From the NCBI GenBank assembly GCA_027577595.1, contig JANBRJ010000063.1:1-64000 (forward strand): DNA of 64,000 nt, in the 5' to 3' direction. The notes under the pieces are model-generated. The model was not told the DNA's origin. It saw only the letters and a program-made list of their open reading frames with translations, and did no database searches. Of the stretch, positions 9,810-21,567 are shown in pieces. The first letter of the stretch is position 1. Each line of letters begins with the position of its first letter. Position numbers and translations under genes: made by a program. This stretch comes from Coemansia sp. RSA 487 (taxonomy: Eukaryota; Kickxellomycota; Kickxellomycetes; Kickxellales; Kickxellaceae).

Positions 9810-10218
9810 CTATGTGTCTGGTCTGGATCCACTCGCCTCCGCTTCCGTGCTTTTTTTGTCCAGATCATCCTGGAAGCCCAAGTTCTTCCACTCGTCGCGG
9901 TCCATCAACTTTCTACACTCAATTACTGAAGTAAAATGCATTCAGGCAAAAAAGAAAAACAATTAGTTTCGCCTAGGCAAAAACTACAAAATAGCTCCTA
10001 AAAAAGTTATTTCAGAGGCCACCTTACCTTTCCATCCTGCATTCCAAATACTCCTTCGATATGTGTTTACACTTTTTGCTGCTCCCATTCTTTGTCTGCA
10101 AGCAGTCGAGATATCTGGTCATTACGTTCTTGCACTCGCCCTCATGGTCCAAAGGAAAACTGCCTCTGTCTGGTGGCGTCGGCCGGATAAGCGACTGTGG
10201 TGGTCCGCCAAAGCTCAT
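9810..10218 (-). CDS. COX19: Cytochrome c oxidase assembly factor COX19, two exons
   Basis: This small twin CX9C protein of the mitochondrial intermembrane space acts in copper delivery and redox control for cytochrome oxidase assembly. Exon 1 is 10218-10028 and exon 2 is 9912-9810. The 115-base intron starts GTAAGG and ends TGTAG. The spliced product has 97 residues: a conserved LIRPTPPDRGSFPLDHEGEC start, then C29-x9-C39 and C50-x9-C60. The junction forms CRMERKLMDRDEWKNLGF, which agrees with the family. Without splicing the protein would stop after the second CX9C. The gene converges on the ML-domain gene and lies just downstream of NOP2 on the same strand. Confidence 0.92.
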
Positions 10219-10433
10219 TTTCTGTGTTGGTAGATAAAACAAAAATATAGATCGAGGTGAGGAGAGATAATACCATATGCTGGCAAACCTTTCTGGTGCA
10301 AACCTTGCCCCCCCCAATCAAGTACCATTCAAAAAAGCCTAACCATTTTTATGGTTTCATGGTTTTTTTTTTAAAATCGATTGCTCATTGACACGCAGAA
10401 AAAAAAGGAATCAAAAGCTTGGTGTTTTGTTAT

Positions 10434-12338
10434 CTAGTTCTTGGGCTGCTTCTTCTTTTTCTTCTTCAGCAAGGCACCACTGCCAGCAGGAACAATAAAC
10501 CTGTTCTCAGCCAGCTGCATCTTGTTGGACATCTTTTGGAACTTTGCGACAAAGAAGCCGTCCATGTTGTGTGTGTGCGGGAAGAAGCGGCGGGTCAGGG
10601 CCAGCGAGGAGTGGAACTCCTTTCCACGGAAGCTGGTGAAGCCAGGGCGGCCGAAATCAAGGCCGGTTGGCACAAGCTTGACGTTGGGGCGCTTCCGCAG
10701 CGCATAGTTGACGACGGCCTCGTCCTCCTCGACGGTTACTGAGCACGTCGAGTAGACGACGAATCCGCCGGTGGGTGATGCAGCGTTGACAGAGTCGATG
10801 GCTGAGAGGATTAGCTCCTTTTGCAAGTGCGTCAGCATCTTGAAGTCGTCATCGCTCTTGTTGATCTTGACTGACGCGTCCTTGGAGATGACGCCGGTGC
10901 CGCTGCACGGCGCATCCAGCAGCACGCGGTCGAAGCCGCCCATGATCTTGGGGAACTCACGGCCGTCGTAGTTGCACACAAGCGTGTTGCTGATACCCAG
11001 CCTATGTACGTTGGCCACCAGCGCCTTCTCACGCTCCTTGTTGGCATCGTTAGCCACCACCAACCCCGTGTTCTTCATCAGCGCCGCGCAATACGTTGTC
11101 TTTCCGCCTGGCGCAGCAGACATGTCTAGCACTTTCTCGTTCTCCTGCGGCGCAAGCGCTACGACGGGGAGGAACGACGATGCTGCCTGGATCATGTAGT
11201 GGCCAGCCATGTATTCGGGCGTGGCGCCGATCGGCACCGGCGAATCGAAGATGGTCAGCCCAACTTTGGTCCACTTGCCAATGGGGTCTAGGTTGACGCC
11301 ACGGTTGATCAGTGCCTGCGCAAGATCGCGTCGCCGCGTCTTCAGCGTGTTGGTGCGGATCGTAACAGGGCGCGCCACCTCGTTGGCCTCGAAGAACTCG
11401 ACTGCTTCGGCAACCGTGAACAGCTGCAGCAGCTTGGCCATCAGATAGTCGTTGTACCCATAGTAGTAGCACAAGTCGCGCTGGAGCTGCTCCATGTAGT
11501 CGGCGCGCGACCGCTCGGGATCGCGAAGCTGCGTAAAGTTGTTCAGCACGCGAATGATCTCCTGGATACGCAGCTGCACTTGCGACAAGTCGAGAGGCGC
11601 TTCCTTTTCGGCCTCAACCTGCTCTTCCGTCGGCAGCGTGAAGAGCTCGCGCTCGCCCTCGACGGCGCCGCCGGCCTCCATTTGCTCCAGCTCGGCCATC
11701 TCTGCATCCTCCTCACGCATCGAGTCAAGCATCTTTGAGCGCTTCTCCATGTCGCGGAAGGTCACAGCACCCTCGTCATCTGTTTCGAACTCATCGTACG
11801 ACTCCATACCACCACCCTCGCCGTCCGCGCTATCCTCGGATGCAGAGCTGTCGCCAAGAAGATCGAGAGCATTCCGGGGAGCATCCTCCTCGGCGTCTAT
11901 ATTTTCTGGGGCGGACATCATTTCTTCTGCGCTGTCGAACTCGTCATCATCGTCCTCAAGATCGCCTTCTGAATCGGACACTAGCGACGCATTGTCCCAT
12001 CCACCGTCAGATGCATCCACCATCTCAGCCGATTCAGATTCTTTTTCTTCCTCTTCCTCTTCTTCTTCTTCATCGTCGCTCTCGGCCTTTTCAACAACCT
12101 TGGGCTTCTTGTTTGTCTTGGCAGCTGCTTTCTTTACCACATCCTCAGTGCTTTTACGCTTGCCATTGGCCCGACGGGAGTCTTTGTTCTGGGTACGTGC
12201 GGCCTCCTGCTGCTTACGTGTCCGGATGGCTTGGTGCTTCAGTTTGTCGTGGACGCCCTTTGTTACTTTGCCTTCATACTTCTTTTCCAGCTCAAAAGGC
12301 AGAGGTACGTCTTGCTTGTTCTTTGCGCGGCGACCCAT
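10434..12338 (-). CDS. NOP2: 25S rRNA (cytosine-C5)-methyltransferase NOP2
   Basis: This nucleolar RNA:m5C methyltransferase is needed for 60S subunit assembly. It has 634 residues in a single exon. The N-terminal third is highly charged, with Lys-rich segments and long Glu/Asp/Ser runs (about 85-210), as in other NOP2 proteins. The catalytic domain has VLDMSAAPGGKTTY for SAM binding. It also has the two Cys motifs of the NOL1/NOP2/sun family, DAPCSGTGV (near 473) and YSTCSVTVEEDE (near 530), which provide the release and nucleophilic cysteines. The protein ends in a Lys-rich tail. The start MGRRAKNK agrees with family members. Confidence 0.95.
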   Translation of the reverse strand: MGRRAKNKQDVPLPFELEKKYEGKVTKGVHDKLKHQAIRTRKQQEAARTQNKDSRRANGKRKSTEDVVKKAAAKTNKKPKVVEKAESDDEEEEEEEEEKESESAEMVDASDGGWDNASLVSDSEGDLEDDDDEFDSAEEMMSAPENIDAEEDAPRNALDLLGDSSASEDSADGEGGGMESYDEFETDDEGAVTFRDMEKRSKMLDSMREEDAEMAELEQMEAGGAVEGERELFTLPTEEQVEAEKEAPLDLSQVQLRIQEIIRVLNNFTQLRDPERSRADYMEQLQRDLCYYYGYNDYLMAKLLQLFTVAEAVEFFEANEVARPVTIRTNTLKTRRRDLAQALINRGVNLDPIGKWTKVGLTIFDSPVPIGATPEYMAGHYMIQAASSFLPVVALAPQENEKVLDMSAAPGGKTTYCAALMKNTGLVVANDANKEREKALVANVHRLGISNTLVCNYDGREFPKIMGGFDRVLLDAPCSGTGVISKDASVKINKSDDDFKMLTHLQKELILSAIDSVNAASPTGGFVVYSTCSVTVEEDEAVVNYALRKRPNVKLVPTGLDFGRPGFTSFRGKEFHSSLALTRRFFPHTHNMDGFFVAKFQKMSNKMQLAENRFIVPAGSGALLKKKKKKQPKN

Positions 12339-12587
12339 CTTTTTTATCTACCGAGTTTAAAGCAGGAAACGAATATGATAAGGAAATTTGAGCTAGCAAT
12401 AAAACAAAACAAAAAAAAGCTCCTAGTTAAAGGTGAAGAAAGAGTGCTTTGAAGACTTGATCCTTGCGCACATTGGAAGAAAAAAAACCAACTAATTTTT
12501 TTTTTCAAACAAAAAAATAAAGAAAAAATAAATAATCTGATCGTGGTTAATTGCGATTGCGGAAGCAGTGAAAATAGGAAGAGAAGA

Positions 12588-15500
12588 TCAAGCAGATGAC
12601 AACGTCTTGACAATGACGGCCCTGGCCGGATCGATGGCAAACATCTGGCGCATAAACAGCGAGGAGGCGTAAAAATCGGTGCAATCGTTGACACCAAAGG
12701 CAGCAGCCTGGGATTCGAACTCGGGCTTAGACACATCGACAGAATCAGGGATGCTTCCTGCATACTTGAGGGAATGGAAGGTCAGCTTTTCCTGGACCAG
12801 TTTGCCCAGCAAATAATAAAGGAGCTCAAAGTGGTCGCGCCTTGTGTACAAGTACTTGTTGAACTTGCGGCGCAAGGAACGCATGACCGAGAGCTTTTGC
12901 GCGGCGATGAAGCCCTCGAGCGCTACGCGGATGGCTACCTCGATATCATCGTTGCGCACATAGTCGCGTAAATGCATACGCGCATGGGCTTCGGCCAAGC
13001 GGACCATGGCTTCGATATGCCGCACAGTGATGGGCACGCTACCGGTAGCCAGAGACTCGCGCCGCAGCTCGCCGTACAGATGCGCAATTTTGTCAGAGTA
13101 CCGCTCCGACATACGTGGCTGCACCGTTTCGCGTGCATACATGATGTACTTGCGCAGAAGCTCTTGCGAAATGATATCAGTGGCAGCATCCGCCTCATCT
13201 GCCTCACCCTCTTGCTGCTGCTGCTGCTGCTGCTGTTCCTGCTGTTGCTGGAACAGGGGGTGTGACCTCGTATGGCTTTGCACAACGAAGCGGCCAAGCA
13301 TCTCATCCATCACGGGGTCGACTTCGTCGCGCACAACACAAAGGACGTCAAAGCGCGAAAGAATCGGCTCGGTCAGCTCGACGTTCTGCGAAAAAGGCAG
13401 CGCCGGGCGGTAGCGGCCACCGATGGGGTTGGCAGCAGCTAGCACGGAGCACCGTGCCTGCAGCGTAGTGACGATGCCTGCCTTCGAGATTGAAATGCTC
13501 TGCTGCTCCATGGCCTCGTGGATCGACGTACGATCAGCATCGTTCATTTTGTCAAACTCGTCAATAAGACAGACACCGCGGTCCGCCAGAACAAGCGCAC
13601 CGCCCTCCAGAGTCCATTCACGGGTCACTGGGTCCTTACGTACGCTGGCCGTCAACCCGACTGCACTAGCTCCTTGGCCTGTGGTGAACACAGCACGATG
13701 TGCTGTGTTCTCGATGTACTTGAGGAACTGCGATTTGGCAGTCCCTGGATCACCCAGAAGGAGCACATTTATATCACCGCGAGTACGCAGCTTGCCGCCA
13801 ATGTCCTTGGCCACGCCGCCGAACAGCGCAAGCGCAAGCGCTGTCTTGATCTGCTCGTGCCCGTAGATCGATGGCGCAATAGACTTGACGATACGCTTGC
13901 CAATGTTCTCGTCGCGCGCCAGGGTGCGGATCATGCGCTTGTCGTCCTCGGTAAGTCGCACGGTGGCAAACTCGTCTGCGCGCTTCGATACATGGTTTGC
14001 TTCGATAATGGTACTGAACACGGGGAAACCCTGGCGATTGTTGAGCGAGACGTCCAGGGTGTGCGCATAGATACCGGTGACCTCGATTTCCTCGCCAGGC
14101 TTCGCACAGTCGATCAGGTCCCAAAGAAGGATGACTTCGCGGTGGCGAGGCAGTCTACCAGGCGGCACCGACCCGGGAGTTTCTTGCAGCGATAAACGCT
14201 GGTAGTTGCGGTAGACGGTCTGCTCGGAGTTCAGCGCAAACGGACCCTTTGACTGACAGTTCGAGCACATGTTGATCTTCACCTCGTTCTGCGTGTCCTG
14301 GTAGAACGGACCCAGCACAGCCCCGCACTTGCCACAGTCGAACTTGACGTACTTGAGCTGCGGGAACACTCCGGTCCGCCTGCTCACCACGCCACTGACG
14401 CGCACAAGACAGTTCAGCTGCGTTTGGCGCAGATCGCGCAGTGAGCACGTGGTGGGAAGTTCAGCCACGCGCACATGGATTTCCGAGCGAATCCGAGCAT
14501 AGTCGGGGAACATGGTCAGAACAGCGTCCATTGCCACATCATCCATGATAGCCAGCATTTCGCGCGGAGCGTTGGCCAGAAAGTATGCCAAAAGCGGCCG
14601 TGAGCGCGCCAGATGCGAGTACGTCACCTCAAAGCTCTCCGCATTACTTGCGCCAAGCTGACGGATCCGCTCACCATACACGGATGCACCCTTGTCGTCG
14701 ACGTAGCTAAGAAGAAAGCGGCGGAACTCGCGCGCAATAGTCTGGCGTGGACCCGCCTCGCTGACCCACGCAGCCACCGACCTACCTTTCATGTCCTTCA
14801 GATCGTCCAGCGTCATCGCGCGCTCCTCGTCGGCCACATCTAAAGCCATGTCCATCAGATGCGCATGCTTGCTTTGAAGACCTCCAGCAGACCGTTTGCT
14901 AGGTATGCGGCCAAACCGAGCTGCATCCTCTTCGTCCTCAAAGTCCTGCATAAAGGCCAGCGGGATACGCGATTTCGTTGGGCCACGCCCCTCCTCCAAG
15001 TCGCGCCGTCTAAGACGCGCCTCCACGCGTGCACGTTCGCCAGGATCCATGCTGCCAAACTCTGTTTCGTCAAGCATCTCCTCATCGTACGTGTCGAGTT
15101 TCTCGTTGTACCGGTAATCGCGATCCATGTTGGGTCCAAATAGATCCTCGCCCTCGTCTTCTTCAAGAGCCAGCATCTCGCCTTCCTCTTCTTGCAACTC
15201 GGTGTCCTCTAGTCGACCAGGCAAATCGCTATCCAATGCATCGGCCAAATCCTCGTCGTCGTCGTCGTCGTCGATGCGTAGACTGTGTCTCCCTGCAAAC
15301 GGCGAAAATGGAGGCGGACTCGATGGTGGAAGCGCCGGATGGTGGTCGTCTTCCATGCGTGCGGGCGAACTCGACCCGAAGATCATCCCGCCGCCCGGGG
15401 TTGCCGGAAACTGCGCCTCTTCTTCGGCGTCAGAGAGCGGGTCTCCTTGTCTCTTGCGGCTCTGGTCGTTACTCTATCCATACGGGTTGTATTCAAATTA

Positions 15501-15617
15501 GAAACTTTGTCTGCATTAAAGCTTAAATAAAACACTCCCCCTACTTTATTCCGTTTTATTCTGTGCAAATAAAAAAATAAAGGTGCGAGTTGTCCGGGCT
15601 CCCTTGGTACTTACCAT
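12588..15617 (-). CDS. MCM2: Replicative helicase subunit MCM2, with an ATG-only first exon
   Basis: MCM2 is one of six subunits of the replicative helicase. Exon 2 (15473-12588) covers nearly all of it. Exon 1 is predicted to be only the ATG at 15617-15615, followed directly by GTAAGT. The 141-base intron ends GGATAG, and splicing gives MSNDQSRKRQGDPLSDAEEE, a typical MCM2 start. The product has 962 residues. It contains an acidic N-terminal tail, a zinc finger with C-x2-C and C-x2-C near 378-402, Walker A GDPGTAKSQ (near 571), Walker B LIDEFD (near 634) and the arginine finger SRFD (near 705). A Gln run near 755 ([12 protein letters not shown]) lies outside the ATPase core. Without the tiny exon the first ATG would be at 15386 and 30 residues would be lost. 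Confidence 0.93.
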
Positions 15618-16042
15618 GCTTGTACTCGTATTGCGTGTCTTTTAACAAAAGTACAAAAAAGATACACGATGAAGGTGGGAAGGTGTAGGTTACAGTTAAT
15701 GGAAAAGGCGTTTTTGTTGTTGAATTCAATATACAAAAACAGCAAGCAAAAAAATAAAGGGCGAAAAAAAGGTTTGGATAAATAATTATGAGGATAAACA
15801 AGAAAGAACAGCTGGGGTTTTGTTTGTTTCGTGTGCGTTTCGCACACGCCCCACGAGAAAAAAAAAGGTTGTTTACAATATACTTAAAGAAGCCAATCAG
15901 CCACCAGCACATCTTAATCGCACCAAAGAGCTGATTGATACAACATTGATCCTGTTTTCAAAAAGAGTGTTACAGCAGCCGAAAAAAAAAAATAAAGCAA
16001 GAAGTGACTGTTCACATATGAATCGATAGAAATACGCCGCTT
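15618..16042. other. Spacer between MCM2 (-) and the LIM gene (-)
   Basis: These 425 AT-rich bases must contain the MCM2 promoter and leader and the LIM-gene terminator. AATAAA-like signals in both orientations are common. No gene is seen. Confidence 0.45.
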
Positions 16043-17678
16043 CTAGACGTGGCCAAACACCGTCATGCGCTTGTTAGCAGATCTGTTTGACTTGTGCTTA
16101 TGCACATGGTTTTCACACAAAAAGAAGCCATCCAAGCTGTAGTAGACGTCACGCAGCGGCTCTCCGCACTGGTAGCACGCAAAGCAGCCAGGATGGAATC
16201 TGCCCTCGAACACCTGCGCGCAGGGTCCTTCGATGGGCTCATGGCAGGCAACGCACAGCGACTTGTTGAGCTTGTGGTAGTCGTAGCGGCAGTACGGCCG
16301 GTTTTCGAACACATAGAACGACTTGTCTGGGAACGGCTTGTGGCACTCTTGGCAGTTGAAGCACGCGCGGTGCCACCACGCATCCAGCGCATTCACGCTG
16401 TCCTTTGCAGACGTCTCGCACTGCTTTCCGCATCCCCGGCACTTTGTCAAGAGCCGCCGGTAGTCGCGCACGCAGTACACGCGGTTCTGGTGCTCGATGC
16501 CTTGCACCGACGCAGGGATGTCGTTGGTGCGGAGCCCTGACGACCGCAGAACCGCGTTAATGCTGGTCGATATCCCCACACCGCACGTCGCGCAGTGCAC
16601 CTGCCGCCTGTGCGCACTGCCGCCCGTCGACAGCGTGCTGCTGGTGCTGGCCGTGCTGACGGTGCTGTCGAACCGCCCACGCAACGGGTTGTTGTGGTCC
16701 CGCACATCCCTGGCGGCCATATCGTAGGGCGATGAGTTGTTGCTCAGACTGGCTGTGCTTATCGTACTATCGCGGTCCGACTCCGAGCGCACCTCAATGT
16801 TCAGCGCCTGCATTTCGCCCATCAGATCGTCCAAAAGCGAATCCAGTCTGGCTGTCTTGTGCGACTTTGCGCCGCCGCCACCGCTGCCGCCTCCGCTTCT
16901 GGGTCCGCTGGGTTTGCGCATATGCTGGCCAGCTAAGCGCCCGCCTACCTGCGTGTTTATGTGCGGCGGGATGGTTGCCGCCGCCGATGGGTTGCCAAGC
17001 GCCATTCCGTTCGACGGTGGCACCAGCGAAGCCAGAACATCAAGCGGATTTGTCGAGCGCGCCTTGCCGGGACCACCGCCGGCGGGATGCATAAGCGCAG
17101 AGGATGAGGCGTTCATCGATGCTGGAGCCGTTGCGTTGCGTGTCAGATTCCGTTGCTGGTCCTCTTTAGCGGTACGCAGGGACGAGGATAAGTTGGATGA
17201 GGGCGAGGTGAAGCTACTTGACTTGAAGGGCGTTTCGTGGAGCGGAGAAGAAAAGGTTGGCGAGCCACTAGAGTTGCCCAGAGCTGGCCGCTTTGCCGAG
17301 ATGCGGATTTGGTTGTCAGTTGCTGTGGGCGAGTGCGCTACTGCTTGCTGCTGTCTTCTTGGGCTGCTGCCACCGTCGCTGCTGTTGGACGGATATGTCG
17401 GCGATGTTGGCGCAGAGCCCTGTCTGCGGACAATCAACCCGTTTCCAGCCTCACGCCGTGCCTTTGTTGTCTGCGCCTTCATCATGTTTCCAATAGACAA
17501 GCTGCTACTGCTGGGGCTAATGGCATTATCGTGTCCGCGGCTAGTTTCCACTTTGATTGGTGCAGCAGCAGTTACAGAGGGGGCTGCTGCTGCTTCAGCC
17601 GTTTCTGCTGCTGGACCGTGAGCACTGGAGCTAGTCTTTCTATGCAGATATCTGCCATTGTTCGGTGGCATGCGCTGG

Positions 17679-17720
<42 letters not shown>

Positions 17721-18736
17721 TGTTCTTGTTGTTTACGTTTTTTCTGCTCCTCGTCTTTCTGATTTTGCTTCTGGCGCTCGTCATGCTGCCTTTGTTTCTG
17801 GTCCCGATGGTAGTGGCTTGTGTCGCTCGACTGTGACATAGTGACGTTAGTTGTGTCTTGGCTGCTGGCATTATTTCTGCTATTTGGTCCCTGCTTCTGC
17901 GACGGAAATGATCTGCTGGGAATCGCTGCGGAGCTGGTTCCTGCTGTGGGGTTTACAGGAGACGGCACTGTGGACAGCGTAAAGGCGGAGGATGACGATG
18001 ACGATGAAAGCGGCTGCTCAACCTCTCTATCATGCTTGGCCATCGATGGTTGCCGCGCGGGCAAGGATTCCGAAACCGGTGGGACCACTACGTTCGAGGA
18101 CATGTGCTGCATCAGACTGTTTTGCGATGTAGCCATATTGTGTTTCGGCCGCATATCGTTCTTCAAGCTAAACTCGCTGCCGGTCGACCTTGCACTAAGC
18201 TGTTCCCCAGGCGTCATGTCTCGCCGAGCCGACGCAAGGCCGTCGTACGGACTAAGTCCATCGAGCGACAGATTGCTGTTGGAGCTATTGAACACGGGGA
18301 CTTTGCGCGGACCAGGCGAAATGACTTCCTCAAGGCTCTCGTTGCTCATAGCGCCGGGGCGGAACGAGGACGCGTTGTTCAGCATCTCATCGAAATCAAA
18401 CTCATCTGCGCCAGCGTCCTCGGACAACAATTGGAGCGACGGTTTGTATGCGGCCGGAAACATACGGCTCTCTACGGCTTTACGGGAATCTATTGGATCC
18501 TGTGGATTGTTGTAGCGCGACACCGTGCCTCGACTGGCGGGCTCCTCGGGTGCATCGAAAAATGAACTGAGCCCACGGCTCATCATTCCAGGCGGCATCT
18601 CGGGGACGTCTGGCCGTCCTAGACACTGGTGCTCGCCGATTAGCCGGATGTGTACGTCTTTCGAGCACTGTGAGCATTTCATTGTTGGGATTGCTGTGCT
18701 ATCCCGCACTCCACGCTCCAACATTGGTACCCGCAT
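16043..18736 (-). CDS. Paxillin-like LIM-domain protein
   Basis: The protein has 897 residues. A short N-terminal Cys/His motif, CSQC-x(9,11)-H-x2-C (about residues 20-37), is followed by roughly 650 residues of low-complexity Ser/Asn/Gln-rich sequence with an Ala run. Three LIM units are at the C-terminus: about 712-763, 765-825 and 826-880. The second and third have complete zinc patterns (for example CRGCGKQC ... HRACFNCQEC and CVACHEPI ... HPGCFACYQC). The first has CATCG at its start but lacks the central His/Cys ligands. This layout resembles fungal Pxl1, which works at polarity sites and the cytokinetic ring; that role is inferred. The ATG at 18736 is chosen because the zinc motif follows; 18724 and 18682 are alternatives. 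Confidence 0.75.
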
Positions 18737-18739
18737 TAT

Positions 18740-20394
18740 CTTGTGTAAATCTCCAGGGAGGAGAAGAATATGGTTATGAATGAACGAGGGGAAGTGAGGG
18801 GGAAAGGGAGAAGGTAAAAAAAACGAAGCAGTATGCCAAATGTACGGAATGTTTGGTAACCAAGCACCGCGATAATAAAACACCCGCTTTCTTGAAGAAC
18901 GATGACAAAATGTAATGACCGATAATAATGTTAACAATAGAATAAAGCGAGGATGAGAAGAGTAAGAGATACAACGCCCTGTCCCGTTCAATTAGAATAG
19001 TATCTTCTAGTACAACAAAAGTCAAGTAAACTACAAGAGTCAAAAGAAAAATATTGATGTGACTGGATTAGAACGCACAGACAAGTGGAAAGGAAAAAAA
19101 AGTATCGTGATAAGTGAAAAAGCAATGGTATGAACAGACCAAATGTACATACAACTAGAAAGACAAGGACAAAGAAATAAAAGTAAAAAAAGGTCAGCCA
19201 ACAGGTTCTGTAGAAAGAGGAGCTAAAAGGAAATGTTTATACAACAGAAAGAAAACACAGTCCGATAAAGGCTGAGCTTTTTTTGGAGCGCAAGGACAAT
19301 AGAAAGGGAAAAGTTTAGGCTTTCTCTGAATGAAAGATGAAACCAAGCAAGTAAAAATAGATAACAAAGCTGGGCACGGGCGGGACTAAGTGGCGGGACC
19401 AGATGACAATTGTAAGCGTAGAGAAAAAAGAACTGACCCGGTCCAGACCTTGCATTTTTGTACAATCCTGTACTATGGTTAGCTTGCATCTGGAAAGCAA
19501 AATTTTGGAGATGTGGCAGGTTTCTGTGATAAAGGCACGATATTATGCCGGCAGAAATGCAAGCCAGCCGAATTATGCACAGTTAGTCCAGCAACAGAAC
19601 TAAAAAAAGGTGCTTGTGCAGGCCAGAAGCACGGTTAGCCCGATTGTTGTGAGTATTTCAATCAAAGAACCGATAACAGGCTGCAGACTATGGTCTGGGT
19701 GGTCCCGGCTTCCTAAACCGGTCTAGTAAAAACAATTGAACTCACTTGGGAACCTCACGCGGTCGTGGGTTTTGCTGTAAGCGATTAACTGGGGGCGCAA
19801 ATCCCTTCCCTTTTTTGCAAGAATAGCAGATGTAAGGAATGTGCTGGAAAAGGAATAAAAAGGATGATAAACAAGAATCTATTGCAAGGAAGGAAAAAGC
19901 GAGATGTGTCGAAGAACAGCGTCTTTAAGAACAAAGCAACAGGCTCCACGGTAGGGCAAGCCTGGTACAGTAACAAAGTAAATGGTATATGGTATGCGAC
20001 GGAATAGGCGGTTGTAACCAGGGAAGAATTTGCAATCAGAAAGATCGTGTTTGGCCGGTAAAGAATGATGTGGATAAAAGTGGAGAATCCAAATGGAGAA
20101 GCAAACAAAAGAACTGCTCCGCAACCTGGCTGCAGCAAGCTTAGACCGGTTGGCCATTCTACTACTTCCCCCTCCATCGGAGCAAAGGACACGCAACAAA
20201 CAAAGCAGTAGAGAGCATTTTGCAGCGCTGTAGAAAGTGTGGTTTGTGGAGAAGAGTATGTGCCGCCCAGCCAATGTGGGAGGAGAGGGCTGTCAGAAGC
20301 AGTAGACTAGATGAACATGGAGAAGAAAGACGGAACGTGTAATGTTTACGTGAGCGCAGTAGAGCTTTTTAGCGGAACACGCGCGAAGCCTTAC
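18740..20394 (-). other. Predicted long 5'UTR intron of the LIM gene
   Basis: On the minus strand TTATAG|GTAAGG marks a donor at 20394. A long pyrimidine tract ends at ACACAAG (18740), three bases before the LIM ATG. The whole interval is pyrimidine-rich on the transcribed strand and lacks protein-like reading frames, as expected for a leader intron of about 1.65 kb. The upstream exon has no ATG near the donor, so it is read as non-coding. Confidence 0.5.
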
Positions 20395-20437
20395 CTATAA
20401 GCTCTTTGAGCTGCTCCTTGCGTGCAAGATGCTAGAG

Positions 20438-20459
20438 ACCCTTTCTTGCAAGAAAGGGT
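20438..20459. repeat. Perfect 22-bp palindrome
   Basis: ACCCTTTCTTG is followed immediately by its exact reverse complement, giving a perfect palindrome with no spacer. It falls in the predicted non-coding first exon of the LIM gene, about 43 bases before its splice donor. It could be a dimeric protein site or an RNA hairpin; there is no evidence to choose. Confidence 0.8.
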
Positions 20460-20770
20460 ATAGATTGTCGGATGGGATGGGTCCGCCACAGGGCAATAAC
20501 AAAGACAGGTGGAACAGAGATGAAAAGAAAAACAATTACAAAAGGGATAAATAATAACAAATAGTAAAAACAAGGTTTGCTTTGAGAAAAACTGAAATAA
20601 AAAGAAGAGCAGACGTTGGCAATGGAAGAGCACATGTGTGTGCTTGTACAGAATTCACAAGATGAAACCAGCGACTTTAGCTTTTGAGGAAGATCGGACG
20701 TTGACCTCCAGCTTTTTTGTTTTGTTTGGCTTCAGCAGCCTCACGCTTTCAAGCATGCATGTGTGCGTTC

Positions 20771-20816
20771 ATTTTATTTTATTTTATTTTATTTTATTTT
20801 ATTTTTTGAAGTACGC
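20771..20816. repeat. (ATTTT)n pentanucleotide microsatellite
   Basis: About nine tandem ATTTT units lie in the spacer upstream of the LIM gene. Confidence 0.9.
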
Positions 20817-21567
20817 AATCTTGCTTGTCGATCGCCACTAAAGTGGTTTTTGTCTCAGGCTTGCATCGGCCCCCTGTCGGGAGATCCCCATTCATGGAGC
20901 GAAGCGAGAAGGCAAGAGTTTATGTTTGTTTGCTTTTTTTTCTGGATGCTATTGCTTCTTGGCGTTAGCGATAAAAGCAAGCGGTTTTTTGTTTGGAAAG
21001 GACCGAGTCTGGTTCCCGTGTCCTTTTCATTTCCGGCCCTAAAGGCGGCACCAGTTGCCTTTTTGCATCCTCGCTTAGAAGCAAGCGGTCCAGAAAATCA
21101 AAGGTGATAAAAAGATGCAGCGTCATCTTGCACTGGCTTCGCATTTCACTAAGGGAAAGGAGTGAACGGTTTGTCAATGGTGTAAGATTGCCTTTGCACC
21201 CATGTGTGGGTTTGACAACCACATGTAGCACACTTGTGCTGCCCGTATCCAATTCATGAAGAAGCAGCTGTTGCTCGTATTGTACACTTAGCATGCCCAT
21301 CGCCTGCTGTCTTCCTCTCTCTTTCGTTAATGCCAATGCAACCGGAAAAAGAAAAGACACATGCTAAAAGATGCTGCATGCCTTTGCTGTAACAAAAGGA
21401 AACGCATTCGCGTGTTGTCTCCAGTGACGGATGCAAAGAACCAAAGGCCAAGGCAAAGTGAAAATCTGATCCTGATAACATATGCTATATGATCTGACCA
21501 TTCTTTCTTCAATCGATATTTCATTAAGTGTAGCATGGTGGTGTATTTGATAAAAAAATGAGTGTTT

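Larger units (their letters stand above)
20396..21567. other. Upstream region of the LIM gene and 3' flank of PAM18
   Basis: This stretch of about 1.2 kb holds the probable LIM promoter and first exon, an (ATTTT)n tract and no convincing gene. A 131-codon minus-strand frame at 20965-21360 starts with ATG but has no recognisable motif; I do not call it. Confidence 0.4.

Noticed and set aside
12774-15526. Long plus-strand frames across MCM2 and other large genes
   Set aside because: They are shadows of strongly biased coding sequence on the opposite strand, without independent motifs.
19680-19790. tRNA-like hairpin CCGGT-TTAGGAA-GCCGG (minus strand) resembling an anticodon arm for Pro
   Set aside because: The flanking sequence has no T-arm (GTTCRA) or acceptor stem on either strand, so it is only a short inverted repeat.
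20965-21360. 131-codon minus-strand frame between LIM and PAM18
   Set aside because: It has no motif, hydrophobic pattern or splice context, and similar-length chance frames occur in other spacers.
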